Shown: in pieces, positions 8,735 to 16,280 of the stretch
How the letters are laid out: each line of letters begins with the position of its first letter
How positions within the stretch are numbered: the stretch's first letter is position 1
DNA from: Paenibacillus mellifer
Lineage (GTDB): Bacteria > Bacillota > Bacilli > Paenibacillales > Paenibacillaceae
DNA length: 64,000 bases
Reading direction: 5' to 3'
Assembly (NCBI RefSeq): GCF_023195895.1
Contig: NZ_JALPRK010000016.1
Coordinates: 1 to 64,000 of the forward strand
Position numbers and translations under genes: made by a program
Notes under the pieces: model-generated
Databases searched by the model: none
Seen by the model: the letters and a program-made list of their open reading frames with translations, nothing else
What the model was told of the DNA's origin: nothing

Positions 8735-10078
8735 TTACTTCGCTTCAGCCGCGTACTCCTCCGCCAGCTTCATTAATTTCTCATAAGCTTTGTCAGGCGT
8801 GGATTGCTTATACTGCAACTCCTCGACGATAGTTTTGTAGTCATTTTTAAAATTTCCCCAGCCTTGCGGATCGTTGATAAATTTCTGGGCGTCCGGCGTC
8901 ACTTTGTTCAGGAAATCGGTCGAAATTTGATCCGCTTCGCTAAAGGTTGGAGTCAACGCCTCAAGCACTTTGTTGCTGACCGGCGTGCCGCGCGTCAAAC
9001 CAAGCGTCTTGCCGGCCTCCTGATCGTTGATTAACCAATCGATGAACTTGATCGCTTCTGCCTGATGCGGGGATTGGGCGTTTACGCTCCAAAACATGCT
9101 TGGCTTCAGCCAACCGCCGGCTTCCGAGCCGTACGGCATGGAGGCAAACCCAAAAGCGCCCGGCTTCAGCGCATCGATCGAGCCGACCTGGTTGGAGAAC
9201 AGATGACGCGCAATGGCATTGCCGTTAATGACGCTGTCCTGCTGCGGATCAAGCTCTTTGTCCGTTGTCGTAATATCCGCAGGTGTCAAGATGCCCTTAT
9301 CTCGCAGCTCGCCCATTTTTGTCATATAATTGATCCAGGTGTCCTTGTCGATGCTGAGATTGCCGTCCGCATCATAGATATAGCCTTTGCCCATGCTGTA
9401 TTGGTAGGCGGTATAGTCGACCAGGTCGGCGCTTTGGTCAACGTACACATACTTATCGTCTCCAAGCTTTGCTTTAGCCGCCTCGCCGAAGGCGTAGAAG
9501 TCATCCCAGGTCCAGCCGAAGTCCGGCGCTTCAAGACCAAGCTTCTCCACCACGGTTTTATCGTAAACCATACCAAGCGCGGCAACCCCGGTCGGAATGG
9601 CATACAATACGTCGTTCACTTTGCCGCTGTCCACGGTTTTTGGGTCAATATCGGATACGTTGAGATCCTTTAGATCGCCCAACAGGCCCCTGCCTGCATA
9701 ATCATTGATATAAGCGGCATCCATCTGAATAATATCCGGCGCTTTCTTGGCTGAATATTGTACCGCAAGCTTGTCGAAATATCCATCCCAGCCGGAGAAC
9801 TGGGTTTGGAAGGTCACGTTTGGATGCAGCGCCTTGTATTGATCGAGCGCCTTCAGAGTAGCATCGTGCCGGGCCTGTGAACCCCACCAGGCGATGGTCA
9901 GCGTTACCGGCGCATCCGCGCCGGCATTTCCATCGGTTGCGGAAGACTCCGGTGCGGATGCATTCCCCCCGTTATTAGGCGATGCCGAGTTGTTTCCGCC
10001 ATTACCGCAAGCGGAAATCCCGACGGCCAGCACAATTAAAGCGATTACAAAACTGCTTTTTTTAACGAACCAACGCAT
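8735..10078 (-). CDS. Extracellular sugar-binding lipoprotein of an ABC transporter (family 1)
   Basis: Solute-binding protein, 447 residues. The N-terminus is a lipoprotein signal peptide with the lipobox ISAC and lipidated C24, followed by a Ser/Asn/Gly-rich linker (25-50). The mature part has family-1 features: VTLTIAWWGS, DIIQMDAAYI, and the C-terminal EAIKFIDWLINDQEAGKTL. It should bind oligosaccharide outside the membrane and hand it to the permeases at 13323-15130. No ATPase gene is in the window; such systems in Bacillales commonly share an MsmX-type ATPase encoded elsewhere. It has its own promoter region with the motif shared with the permease operon. Confidence 0.93.
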   Translation of the reverse strand: MRWFVKKSSFVIALIVLAVGISACGNGGNNSASPNNGGNASAPESSATDGNAGADAPVTLTIAWWGSQARHDATLKALDQYKALHPNVTFQTQFSGWDGYFDKLAVQYSAKKAPDIIQMDAAYINDYAGRGLLGDLKDLNVSDIDPKTVDSGKVNDVLYAIPTGVAALGMVYDKTVVEKLGLEAPDFGWTWDDFYAFGEAAKAKLGDDKYVYVDQSADLVDYTAYQYSMGKGYIYDADGNLSIDKDTWINYMTKMGELRDKGILTPADITTTDKELDPQQDSVINGNAIARHLFSNQVGSIDALKPGAFGFASMPYGSEAGGWLKPSMFWSVNAQSPHQAEAIKFIDWLINDQEAGKTLGLTRGTPVSNKVLEALTPTFSEADQISTDFLNKVTPDAQKFINDPQGWGNFKNDYKTIVEELQYKQSTPDKAYEKLMKLAEEYAAEAK

Positions 10079-10180
10079 TTCTTATTTCCCCCTTTTGTCG
10101 GACTCAGCCAACAATATTAATATGTGATAGCTAAATCGTAGCATTCACTTTCGGTAGCGTATAGAAGAGTAATGAACTCA

Positions 10181-10200
10181 AATCTTTCATTATTTATCAG
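10181..10200 (-). promoter_or_regulatory. Candidate response-regulator site upstream of binding-protein gene
   Basis: Read on the minus strand the site is TGATAAATAATGAAAGATT. It matches 16 of 17 bases of the element upstream of the permease operon (TGATAAATAGTGAAAGA). It ends 103 bp before the start codon and about 40 bp before a possible TACGAT -10 box, as expected for activation by an AraC-type response regulator. The binder is inferred to be the protein at 10214-11512. Confidence 0.55.
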
Positions 10201-10213
10201 TGGACCTGGCATT

Positions 10214-11512
10214 CTAGGATCTAAACTTCATCATCTCGCTGGGACTAACGCCGCAATACTTTTTAAAAAGCGTGCTGAAGTAAGGAACGTTCTGGTAACC
10301 GACCATTTCCGACACCTCGTAAATCAGATGGTTCCCTTCAAGCAATAAAGCCTTCGCCCGCTCGATCCGCACGCGGATGACATAGTTGGTAAAAGTCTCC
10401 CCGGTTACCTTTTTGAACAGCTGGTTTAAATAATTTTTAGAAATATACAACTGCGAAGCGAGTTGCTCCAAAGTGAGATCCTCGGCATAATGCTTGTGAA
10501 TGTAATCGATCATGAATTGTACCGCTTTCCGGTGTTTCTCCTGAATCGGCGGAAGCTGCGCTTTGGCGATGCCGGGGCCATCATGATCCGGGCCCATCCT
10601 GCCGCCCGCTCCCGGCTCCGCCGTCTCCAACAGCTTCTGCATCGCCTCGTCGGCCGATACTTTAATCCCTTCCCAGCCGCGTTTGTTTCGTCCTAATCCT
10701 ATACGGCTTTCAAGGCCGAGAAAGGTCCGCACATTGTCAATGATCAGGCGGCCCAGTCGCTCCGCGTTTTGTGAATTCTCCTCCTCGCTTTCTTCCTCCT
10801 GAGAGGGAAGCAGCAATGCGGCATGGTTGCCAAACAGCCATACGAAGACGGCATCCGGCCATTGTTCGCCGAGCACTTCAGCGACGATATTGGATACGGC
10901 AAATTTAAACAGATTCCAATCGGCCAGCGAGAGGTTTCGGGTGCGCTTGTTCCACAACACTTCCATGACAAGAATCCTATTTTTGCAGGTTGTATCCAGA
11001 AGCATGGAAGCCGGAATGTCGCCGGTAACCCCCCAGCCGTTCAGCGTCGCCAGCAGTAGTTCTTCCCTCGTTTGCTCCCTCGCTCCGCCTCCCGCCGCCG
11101 AGGACGCCTGATGATTCCCCAACCTGTTTAAATAAGTTTCTTCTAACTTCTCAATGGCGGAGAGCAGCACGTTATGAATTTGATCCAGCGTGACCGGCTT
11201 GGTCAAATAATCGTCCACTCCCAGGCGAAGCGCCGTCCTTGCATATTCGAAATCGTTATACCCGCTCAAGATGACGAAACGGCCGCCAAAATTACGGAGC
11301 TTCAACTCCTCGATCATTTGGATTCCGTTCATGACCGGCATATAAATATCGGTTAGTACGATATCCGGATTCATTTCATCGATCAACTTGAGCCCGGCTT
11401 CTCCGTCAATAGCCTCACCGGCGAATTCCGCATCCAGCTCCTCCCAGGGGATCGCTTTGCGCAAACCGTTGACCACTTGAAAATCGTCGTCAATAATGAC
11501 TATCTTCCACAT
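10214..11512 (-). CDS. YesN-type response regulator with AraC DNA-binding domain
   Basis: A 432-residue transcription factor. The receiver domain (1-120) has the acidic pair D8-D10 and phosphoacceptor D55 in VLTDIYMP. A middle region of unknown function (about 150-300) follows. Two AraC-type helix-turn-helices sit at about 330-430, with LEQLASQLYISKNYLNQLFKK and IYEVSEMVGYQNVPYFSTLFKK. It starts inside the 3' end of the sensor-kinase gene (23-bp overlap) with GGGAGG in that coding sequence, so translation is probably coupled. It likely activates the adjacent binding-protein and permease promoters. Confidence 0.94.
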   Translation of the reverse strand: MWKIVIIDDDFQVVNGLRKAIPWEELDAEFAGEAIDGEAGLKLIDEMNPDIVLTDIYMPVMNGIQMIEELKLRNFGGRFVILSGYNDFEYARTALRLGVDDYLTKPVTLDQIHNVLLSAIEKLEETYLNRLGNHQASSAAGGGAREQTREELLLATLNGWGVTGDIPASMLLDTTCKNRILVMEVLWNKRTRNLSLADWNLFKFAVSNIVAEVLGEQWPDAVFVWLFGNHAALLLPSQEEESEEENSQNAERLGRLIIDNVRTFLGLESRIGLGRNKRGWEGIKVSADEAMQKLLETAEPGAGGRMGPDHDGPGIAKAQLPPIQEKHRKAVQFMIDYIHKHYAEDLTLEQLASQLYISKNYLNQLFKKVTGETFTNYVIRVRIERAKALLLEGNHLIYEVSEMVGYQNVPYFSTLFKKYCGVSPSEMMKFRS

Positions 11513-13241
11513 TTGTGATTCCTCCCTTGCATGACGATAAATCCAGTATCGGCAAACGAATCATCGCCTGCGTTCCGCCTTCCGGCGAATTCTCCAACGT
11601 AAAGCCGAAGTCGTTGCCGAACATGGCTTCTATGCGCTCGCGCACATTCCGCAGCCCATAACCTCCTTTGGCGCTGCGGTTTACCGCCCAATCTCCCCTG
11701 ACCTGGCGGCCGTTATCCGCAATCCGAAGCTGCAGCCGTTCTTCCCGAACACGGGCCTCAATCAACAGCGAGGCCTGCCGTTTGCCATGAAAACCATGAA
11801 TGAAGGCATTCTCGATGAAAGGCTGCAGCAGCATTTTGGGCACATACAGCGCTTTGGCTTCGTCGGAAATATCAAATCGGTATTCCAGCCTGTCCTCCCA
11901 GCGTATTTTCTGAAACGCCAAATAGCTTTCGATATGCTCTGCCTCCTCAGGAAGCGGCACCAAACTGTCGCTGTCCGTCAAAGCGCCGCGCAAAAAGCTG
12001 GCCAAATGCGACAACATCTTGCTGATCTTCGGCTGCGAAGCCTCAATGGCCATCCAGTTCACCTGATCCAGCGAATTGTATAGGAAGTGGGGATTAATCA
12101 TCATCTGCAAGGCCTTGATTTCCGCCGCCCGCTGCTCCTCGTGCTGCCGTCTCAGACTGTCGTACAGTTCCTCGATGCGGTAAGTCAGCTTCTCGTATCC
12201 TTGAAACAGGTGCCCGAACTCATTCTTGTAATCCTTCGGTAGCGGAATGCGCCGGCTAAGCGAAAAGTTATTCATGGCCTTTAGCAAAAGAGCGATTGGC
12301 TTGACAAAACGTCGCGACAAAAATACGGCCAATACCAGGATCAACAGGATCGTGACAATGCCCCATGCCAGAAAAATTTGTGATTGGCGCAAACTGCCGG
12401 CCGTCAGTCGTTTCCATGAGGTGATTTCTGCCAAAGACCACTGCGAATCCGGAGACGAGGCCCAGACTAGAAATTCATCGCCCGTTCGCTTGGAGCCTGT
12501 GGTCCGGGCGTCAAGCTGCGCCTTGATTTCGGCTTCGTTCTCCAGGAAAAACTCGGCATTCTCCTTATGCGTAATCAGCTTGCCCGTATCGTCCAGCAAC
12601 GCCAGATTGGAGCGGCTGTCCTCGGTGGTAATCAAAGCTTGAAATTCCGAAACCGGCACATTAAATACGATCACGGCAAACGACCGGTTAAAACGGTTAT
12701 AGACTTTTCGCGCAAAGCTAATGACCGAAGTGTCTCCTTTATTGGTTTTTATGGTTCGCTGGCTAAGCCAGGCATAATCGGAATCTCGAAGATCACCGTA
12801 CCACGCTTCCGTTTCCATCTGATTCAGGGGCATAAACTGAACAAAATCCTGCAGCGTGTAGGATGGCCTTAGATCGGAGTAAACCTCGATGGAATGAAGC
12901 ATCGGCATACCAAACACGTAGTTGTTCAACTGGGAGCGGATCATGCTCTGGACTTTCATCTGATCGTAAGTGCTCCCGTTCAGTCTCTGCTCGTACAGGT
13001 CGCTGAAGTTCTGCGCGGCCGTATTGGAGCTCTGTTCAATATCCTCCAAGTGGGTATTCAGCTTTTTATTCAACTCAATTAATAACTTCTGCTGGTAATA
13101 GGACGTATTGTCCGCAATTTCCTTGGAGCCGTTTATATAACTAAAGCTGACGATAAGCCCTACCAAAATGACGACGATCAGAGCAAAGCCGAAAAAGAAT
13201 ACCACATCGATCCGCATCGTTTTAAATGGGTTAAAGCGCAT
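11490..13241 (-). CDS. YesM-type sensor histidine kinase
   Basis: Membrane sensor of about 583 residues. Order: TM1 (about 14-35), a large extracellular sensor region (36-288), TM2 (about 289-309), HAMP linker, His_kinase domain with INPHFLYNS (phospho-His about H385), and an ATPase domain with ENAFIHGF and GGYGLRNVRERIE. I placed the start at the ATG beginning MRFNPF because AGGGAGG lies 8-9 bases upstream. The longer frame would add ten residues without a good binding site. It pairs with the overlapping response regulator. The ligand is probably an extracellular oligosaccharide or the loaded binding protein. Confidence 0.93.
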   Translation of the reverse strand: MRFNPFKTMRIDVVFFFGFALIVVILVGLIVSFSYINGSKEIADNTSYYQQKLLIELNKKLNTHLEDIEQSSNTAAQNFSDLYEQRLNGSTYDQMKVQSMIRSQLNNYVFGMPMLHSIEVYSDLRPSYTLQDFVQFMPLNQMETEAWYGDLRDSDYAWLSQRTIKTNKGDTSVISFARKVYNRFNRSFAVIVFNVPVSEFQALITTEDSRSNLALLDDTGKLITHKENAEFFLENEAEIKAQLDARTTGSKRTGDEFLVWASSPDSQWSLAEITSWKRLTAGSLRQSQIFLAWGIVTILLILVLAVFLSRRFVKPIALLLKAMNNFSLSRRIPLPKDYKNEFGHLFQGYEKLTYRIEELYDSLRRQHEEQRAAEIKALQMMINPHFLYNSLDQVNWMAIEASQPKISKMLSHLASFLRGALTDSDSLVPLPEEAEHIESYLAFQKIRWEDRLEYRFDISDEAKALYVPKMLLQPFIENAFIHGFHGKRQASLLIEARVREERLQLRIADNGRQVRGDWAVNRSAKGGYGLRNVRERIEAMFGNDFGFTLENSPEGGTQAMIRLPILDLSSCKGGITNVEDSHY

Positions 13242-13272
13242 TCGAAATTCCTCCCTGCGGCAACAAGGCACA

Positions 13273-13300
13273 GAAAAGCTGCGATTGCTCGCAGCTTTTC
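13273..13300 (-). terminator. Hairpin between permease and sensor-kinase genes
   Basis: A perfect 12-bp stem GAAAAGCTGCGA/TCGCAGCTTTTC has a 4-base loop. On the minus strand the only T run is within the stem, so it may act as a weak attenuator or mRNA-stabilising element that keeps kinase levels below permease levels. Confidence 0.5.
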
Positions 13301-13322
13301 ATTTTTAAGCTATCACATCCAT

Positions 13323-14171
13323 TTAACCCTTTAACGCTCCGGCCGATGCCCCTTCCACAAAATGCTTCTGCGCCAGGAAGAAAATCAGCACGGACGGAAC
13401 AATGGATACGAGCGACATCGCCAGTAATTGTCCCCAAGGAACGCTTCCCTGCGAGTCGATAAACAGCTTCAGCGCCAAATTGACCGTGTACTTGTCAATA
13501 CTATTAATATAGAGCATCTGTCCAAAGAAATCATCCCAGTTCCAGAGGAAACAATAGATCGCCACGGTAATCAAGGCCGGCTTGACGAGCGGAAGCATAA
13601 TTCTCCAGTAAATGCCAAACCAGGAGCAGCCGTCGATCTTGGCGGCTTCATCCAGCTCTTTAGGCACGGAGCGCATGAATTGCACCAGCAGGTAGATGAA
13701 GAACGGACCTCCGATGCCGCCCGCCAGCAAGTGGGGAATGTAAAACGGCAGATACGTATTGATCCAGCCCCACTCGCTGAACATGACATATTGCGGAACG
13801 ATCGTAACTTGCGTGGGCAACATGAGCGTGACCAGCATGATGGCAAACCAGATCTTGCGCAGCGGGAAATCGAGCCTGGAAAAAGCGAAGGCGACCAGGC
13901 TGCAGGCCACGATCGTGGTGAACAAAACACCTCCGATCAGAACGAAGTTATTCAAATAAAAGTGCCCGAAGTTGAAGTTCGGCACCGACACCCACCCTTC
14001 GGAGAAGTTCGACCACCGGGGATTTTTCGGAAATAGATTGACCGAGCTCATCTCTTCATTGCTTTTTAAAGAGGCCCCTACCCACCAAAAGATCGGATAC
14101 ATCATAATCAAACTAATGACGAGGAGAGAAAGATGGGGAATGACCCGTTTGCTTAGTTTGCTCGAATTCAT
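13323..14171 (-). CDS. Carbohydrate ABC transporter permease (MalG-type)
   Basis: Inner-membrane subunit of 282 residues with about six hydrophobic segments. The cytoplasmic EAA loop that contacts the ATPase is ELDEAAKIDGCSWFGIYWR, followed by IMLPLVKPAL. The N-terminal LSLLVISLIMMYPIFWWVGASLK and the C-terminal HFVEGASAGALKG are typical of the family. Its ATG overlaps the stop of the MalF-type gene in an ATGA junction, so the two permeases are translationally coupled. With the lipoprotein at 8735 and an ATPase from elsewhere it should form an oligosaccharide importer. Confidence 0.94.
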   Translation of the reverse strand: MNSSKLSKRVIPHLSLLVISLIMMYPIFWWVGASLKSNEEMSSVNLFPKNPRWSNFSEGWVSVPNFNFGHFYLNNFVLIGGVLFTTIVACSLVAFAFSRLDFPLRKIWFAIMLVTLMLPTQVTIVPQYVMFSEWGWINTYLPFYIPHLLAGGIGGPFFIYLLVQFMRSVPKELDEAAKIDGCSWFGIYWRIMLPLVKPALITVAIYCFLWNWDDFFGQMLYINSIDKYTVNLALKLFIDSQGSVPWGQLLAMSLVSIVPSVLIFFLAQKHFVEGASAGALKG

Positions 14172-15130
14172 GATCTCTTGCCCCCTTCATTTTCATAGAA
14201 CACCCAGAATCTCGAAGAGCCGAACAACACGGCGGCAAACAAACCGATCAACACCAGCAAAATCCAGGCCAACGCAGAGGCGTAACCCATATGGAACTTG
14301 GTAAATGCCTCTTCATACAGGTACATAACGTACACAAAGGTCGATTTGACCGGTCCTCCATTGGTAATGACAAACGCCTGGGTAAACATTTGGAACGTAT
14401 TGATTAACGTCTGAACCGAGTTGAACAAAATGATAGGTGAAAGCATCGGCAACGTAATGGAAACAAATTGCCGGAACTTGCCGGCTCCATCCACCGAAGA
14501 AGCCTCATACAAATCCGTCGGAATTTGCTTAAGCCCTGCCAGAAAAATAATCATGGAAGAGCCGAACTGCCAAACCATCAGCAGGATCAGCGTGCCCAAC
14601 GCATATTTGGGATCGGCGATCCAGGATGGACCCTTGATGCCGAACAGCCCGAGAAAGTCGTTGATAAACCCGTTGCGGCTGAAGATATTTTTCCAGAGAA
14701 TGGAGACCGCGATACTTGTCCCGATCAGGGACGGAAAGTATACCATGGTACGGTAGAACGAAATTCCTTTAATTTTCCGGTTCAGCAGCATGGCGATGGC
14801 GAGCGCGAACATCAGGCGCAGCGGCACCGTAAACAACACGAAATTGATCGTAATCCGCAGCGAAGACGGAAAGACATCGTCCTGGGTGAAAATTTCCTTA
14901 TAATTCTGCAGCCCTACCCAATTCGGAGCGGCAAGCAGCGAGTAGTCGGTGAAAGAGTAATAGATGGACATCACCATAGGCCCCAGGGTTAACAGGAAAA
15001 ATCCGATGAGCCAGGGGGATAAAAAAAGGTAGCCGGCAATCGGCGATTCCCAGCGCTTCGCGCGCTTCTTGACGCGCGGCACGTCTTTCAAGGAACCCGC
15101 AGGCGTTGAGTTTACAGCGGTATTGTTCAT
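14168..15130 (-). CDS. Sugar ABC transporter permease (MalF-type)
   Basis: A 320-residue membrane protein. A basic N-terminal tail (RVKKRAKRWE) precedes six hydrophobic segments, with the EAA loop at DLYEASSVDGAGKFRQFVSI and TLPMLSPII. It is the first gene of the operon on the minus strand, with AGGAGC upstream, a TATAAT box (15173-15178) and a putative activator site at 15218-15240. It partners with the MalG-type permease whose start overlaps its stop. Confidence 0.94.
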   Translation of the reverse strand: MNNTAVNSTPAGSLKDVPRVKKRAKRWESPIAGYLFLSPWLIGFFLLTLGPMVMSIYYSFTDYSLLAAPNWVGLQNYKEIFTQDDVFPSSLRITINFVLFTVPLRLMFALAIAMLLNRKIKGISFYRTMVYFPSLIGTSIAVSILWKNIFSRNGFINDFLGLFGIKGPSWIADPKYALGTLILLMVWQFGSSMIIFLAGLKQIPTDLYEASSVDGAGKFRQFVSITLPMLSPIILFNSVQTLINTFQMFTQAFVITNGGPVKSTFVYVMYLYEEAFTKFHMGYASALAWILLVLIGLFAAVLFGSSRFWVFYENEGGKRS

Positions 15131-15217
15131 AAAAGTCTGCTCCTATCTTCCTTGTGTCGGAACTTTTCCTTCATTATAAATTGCGCTTCCCGAAGCTTGA
15201 AGGAGGGGAATGAATAC

Positions 15218-15240
15218 GTTTCTTTCACTATTTATCAATT
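15218..15240 (-). promoter_or_regulatory. Candidate response-regulator site upstream of permease operon
   Basis: On the minus strand this reads TGATAAATAGTGAAAGAAAC. It ends 40 bp upstream of the TATAAT -10 box and 88 bp from the start codon. The same element occurs before the binding-protein gene (10181-10200), and its core AGTGAAAGAAA occurs before GH16 (28012-28028). It fits a class-I AraC-type activator site; binding by the response regulator at 10214 is inferred. Confidence 0.6.
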
Positions 15241-15284
15241 GTGGGGACCATTTGCTCCATTGAGGGCTGACTCCTTTCAATAAC

Positions 15285-15319
15285 AAAAAAGACCTGAGAC
15301 GATTTTAACGCCTCAGGTC
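15285..15319 (-). terminator. Terminator downstream of the GH39-like pseudogene
   Basis: GACCTGAG (15291-15298) pairs with CTCAGGTC (15312-15319), followed on the minus strand by TTTTTT (complement of 15285-15290). It ends the arabino-oligosaccharide locus before the next promoter region. Confidence 0.8.
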
Positions 15320-15449
15320 GCTTATTATTTTGCTACCCCCGTTTTGCCGAACTCATAATGTGAAGAAAATTCGCTGATGCAACAATGACTAAAGTCGACA
15401 GAAAAATTAAGGTTCGTTATGCGCTTACGGTTTATGTTTTGAAACTAGT

Positions 15450-16189
15450 TCAGAGTGATGCTAATCTAATAATATTATCGCCTGTTGTAAGGTTTACATT
15501 GACGTTAACAGTATTGAATATCCCCCAACCTTCTGTTGGTGGGTACGTCACTGTTGAACATGGCAAACCATTGTAACAAAGGTTTTGTGTTGCGTTAGAT
15601 CCCGATCCATTTGCATAACCGATCGTCATCGTATATGTTTTAGCCGTCGGGACATTTACAAAGAAGTCAACGTAACTATTAGAGGACTCCATGCTGGCAA
15701 CGTATTTCCCATGCCAGGAATTGTTCTCCGGTTCATTCCACACTTCGTATCCGTAAATATTATGAAGGCCCAGCGATCGAACTTCATTCACCAACGATGT
15801 TATCTTATCATACCATCCGGCCAGCCAGGGAAGTCGTACCAATTGGGATTCATGTCTGCAAGGCGCAGAGTTACTTTACTGTCCGTATTGGCGATTCTTT
15901 GAGCAACCGGCACGCCATCGCCCTCCGGTCGATGAGCTCCTGGGCCGGACATTGCTGGGTTGGAGTAAGTTTTTGCATGTAACGGAATGATAAGGGCATT
16001 GTCAGGTTGACTTACATCAATGCCGTACAATGAACCGCCTGCAGCATGTGTAACAGGGCCAATGACACTGGACAAATCGACGGTAAGATTTGTAGCTGCA
16101 TAAGCAGGTGATACAGAAATCACACCATTTATGAACACCATAATGAAACTTAGCATCGCCGAAATCCTTGCTATTTTGGCTCTTTTCAC
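15450..16189 (-). pseudogene. Remnant of a secreted GH39-like glycoside hydrolase with CBM35-like module
   Basis: The 5' part encodes a signal peptide (MKRAKIARISAMLSFIMVF, cleavage near AYA-A) and the start of a catalytic domain up to NPNWYDFPGWP. There the frame breaks: one G appears lost at about 15817-15820, and restoring it gives PGWPGWYDKITSLVNEV. The second frame reaches GYEVWNEPE, resembling the acid/base motif of GH39-like enzymes, and then jumps directly into a carbohydrate-binding module (SYVDFFVNVPTAKTYTMTI, TVTYPPTEGWG, DNIIRL). The middle and end of the catalytic domain are missing. A frameshift plus internal deletion make it non-functional. It was probably the extracellular depolymerase of this locus. 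Confidence 0.75.
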
Positions 16190-16280
16190 ATTAAAACCTC
16201 CTCAAAATAATTTTCAAAAAGATCTCGCCACTCTTCTTTCCCCGTTTACCTCCTTTCCGTATGATTTCGGCGCATAAAAC

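Larger units (their letters stand above)
15131..15449. other. Promoter and terminator region between two loci
   Basis: It contains the TATAAT box (15173-15178, minus strand) and activator motif of the permease operon, then the terminator hairpin at 15285-15319 and the tail region of the ruined GH39-like gene. No open frame here looks like a gene. Confidence 0.5.
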
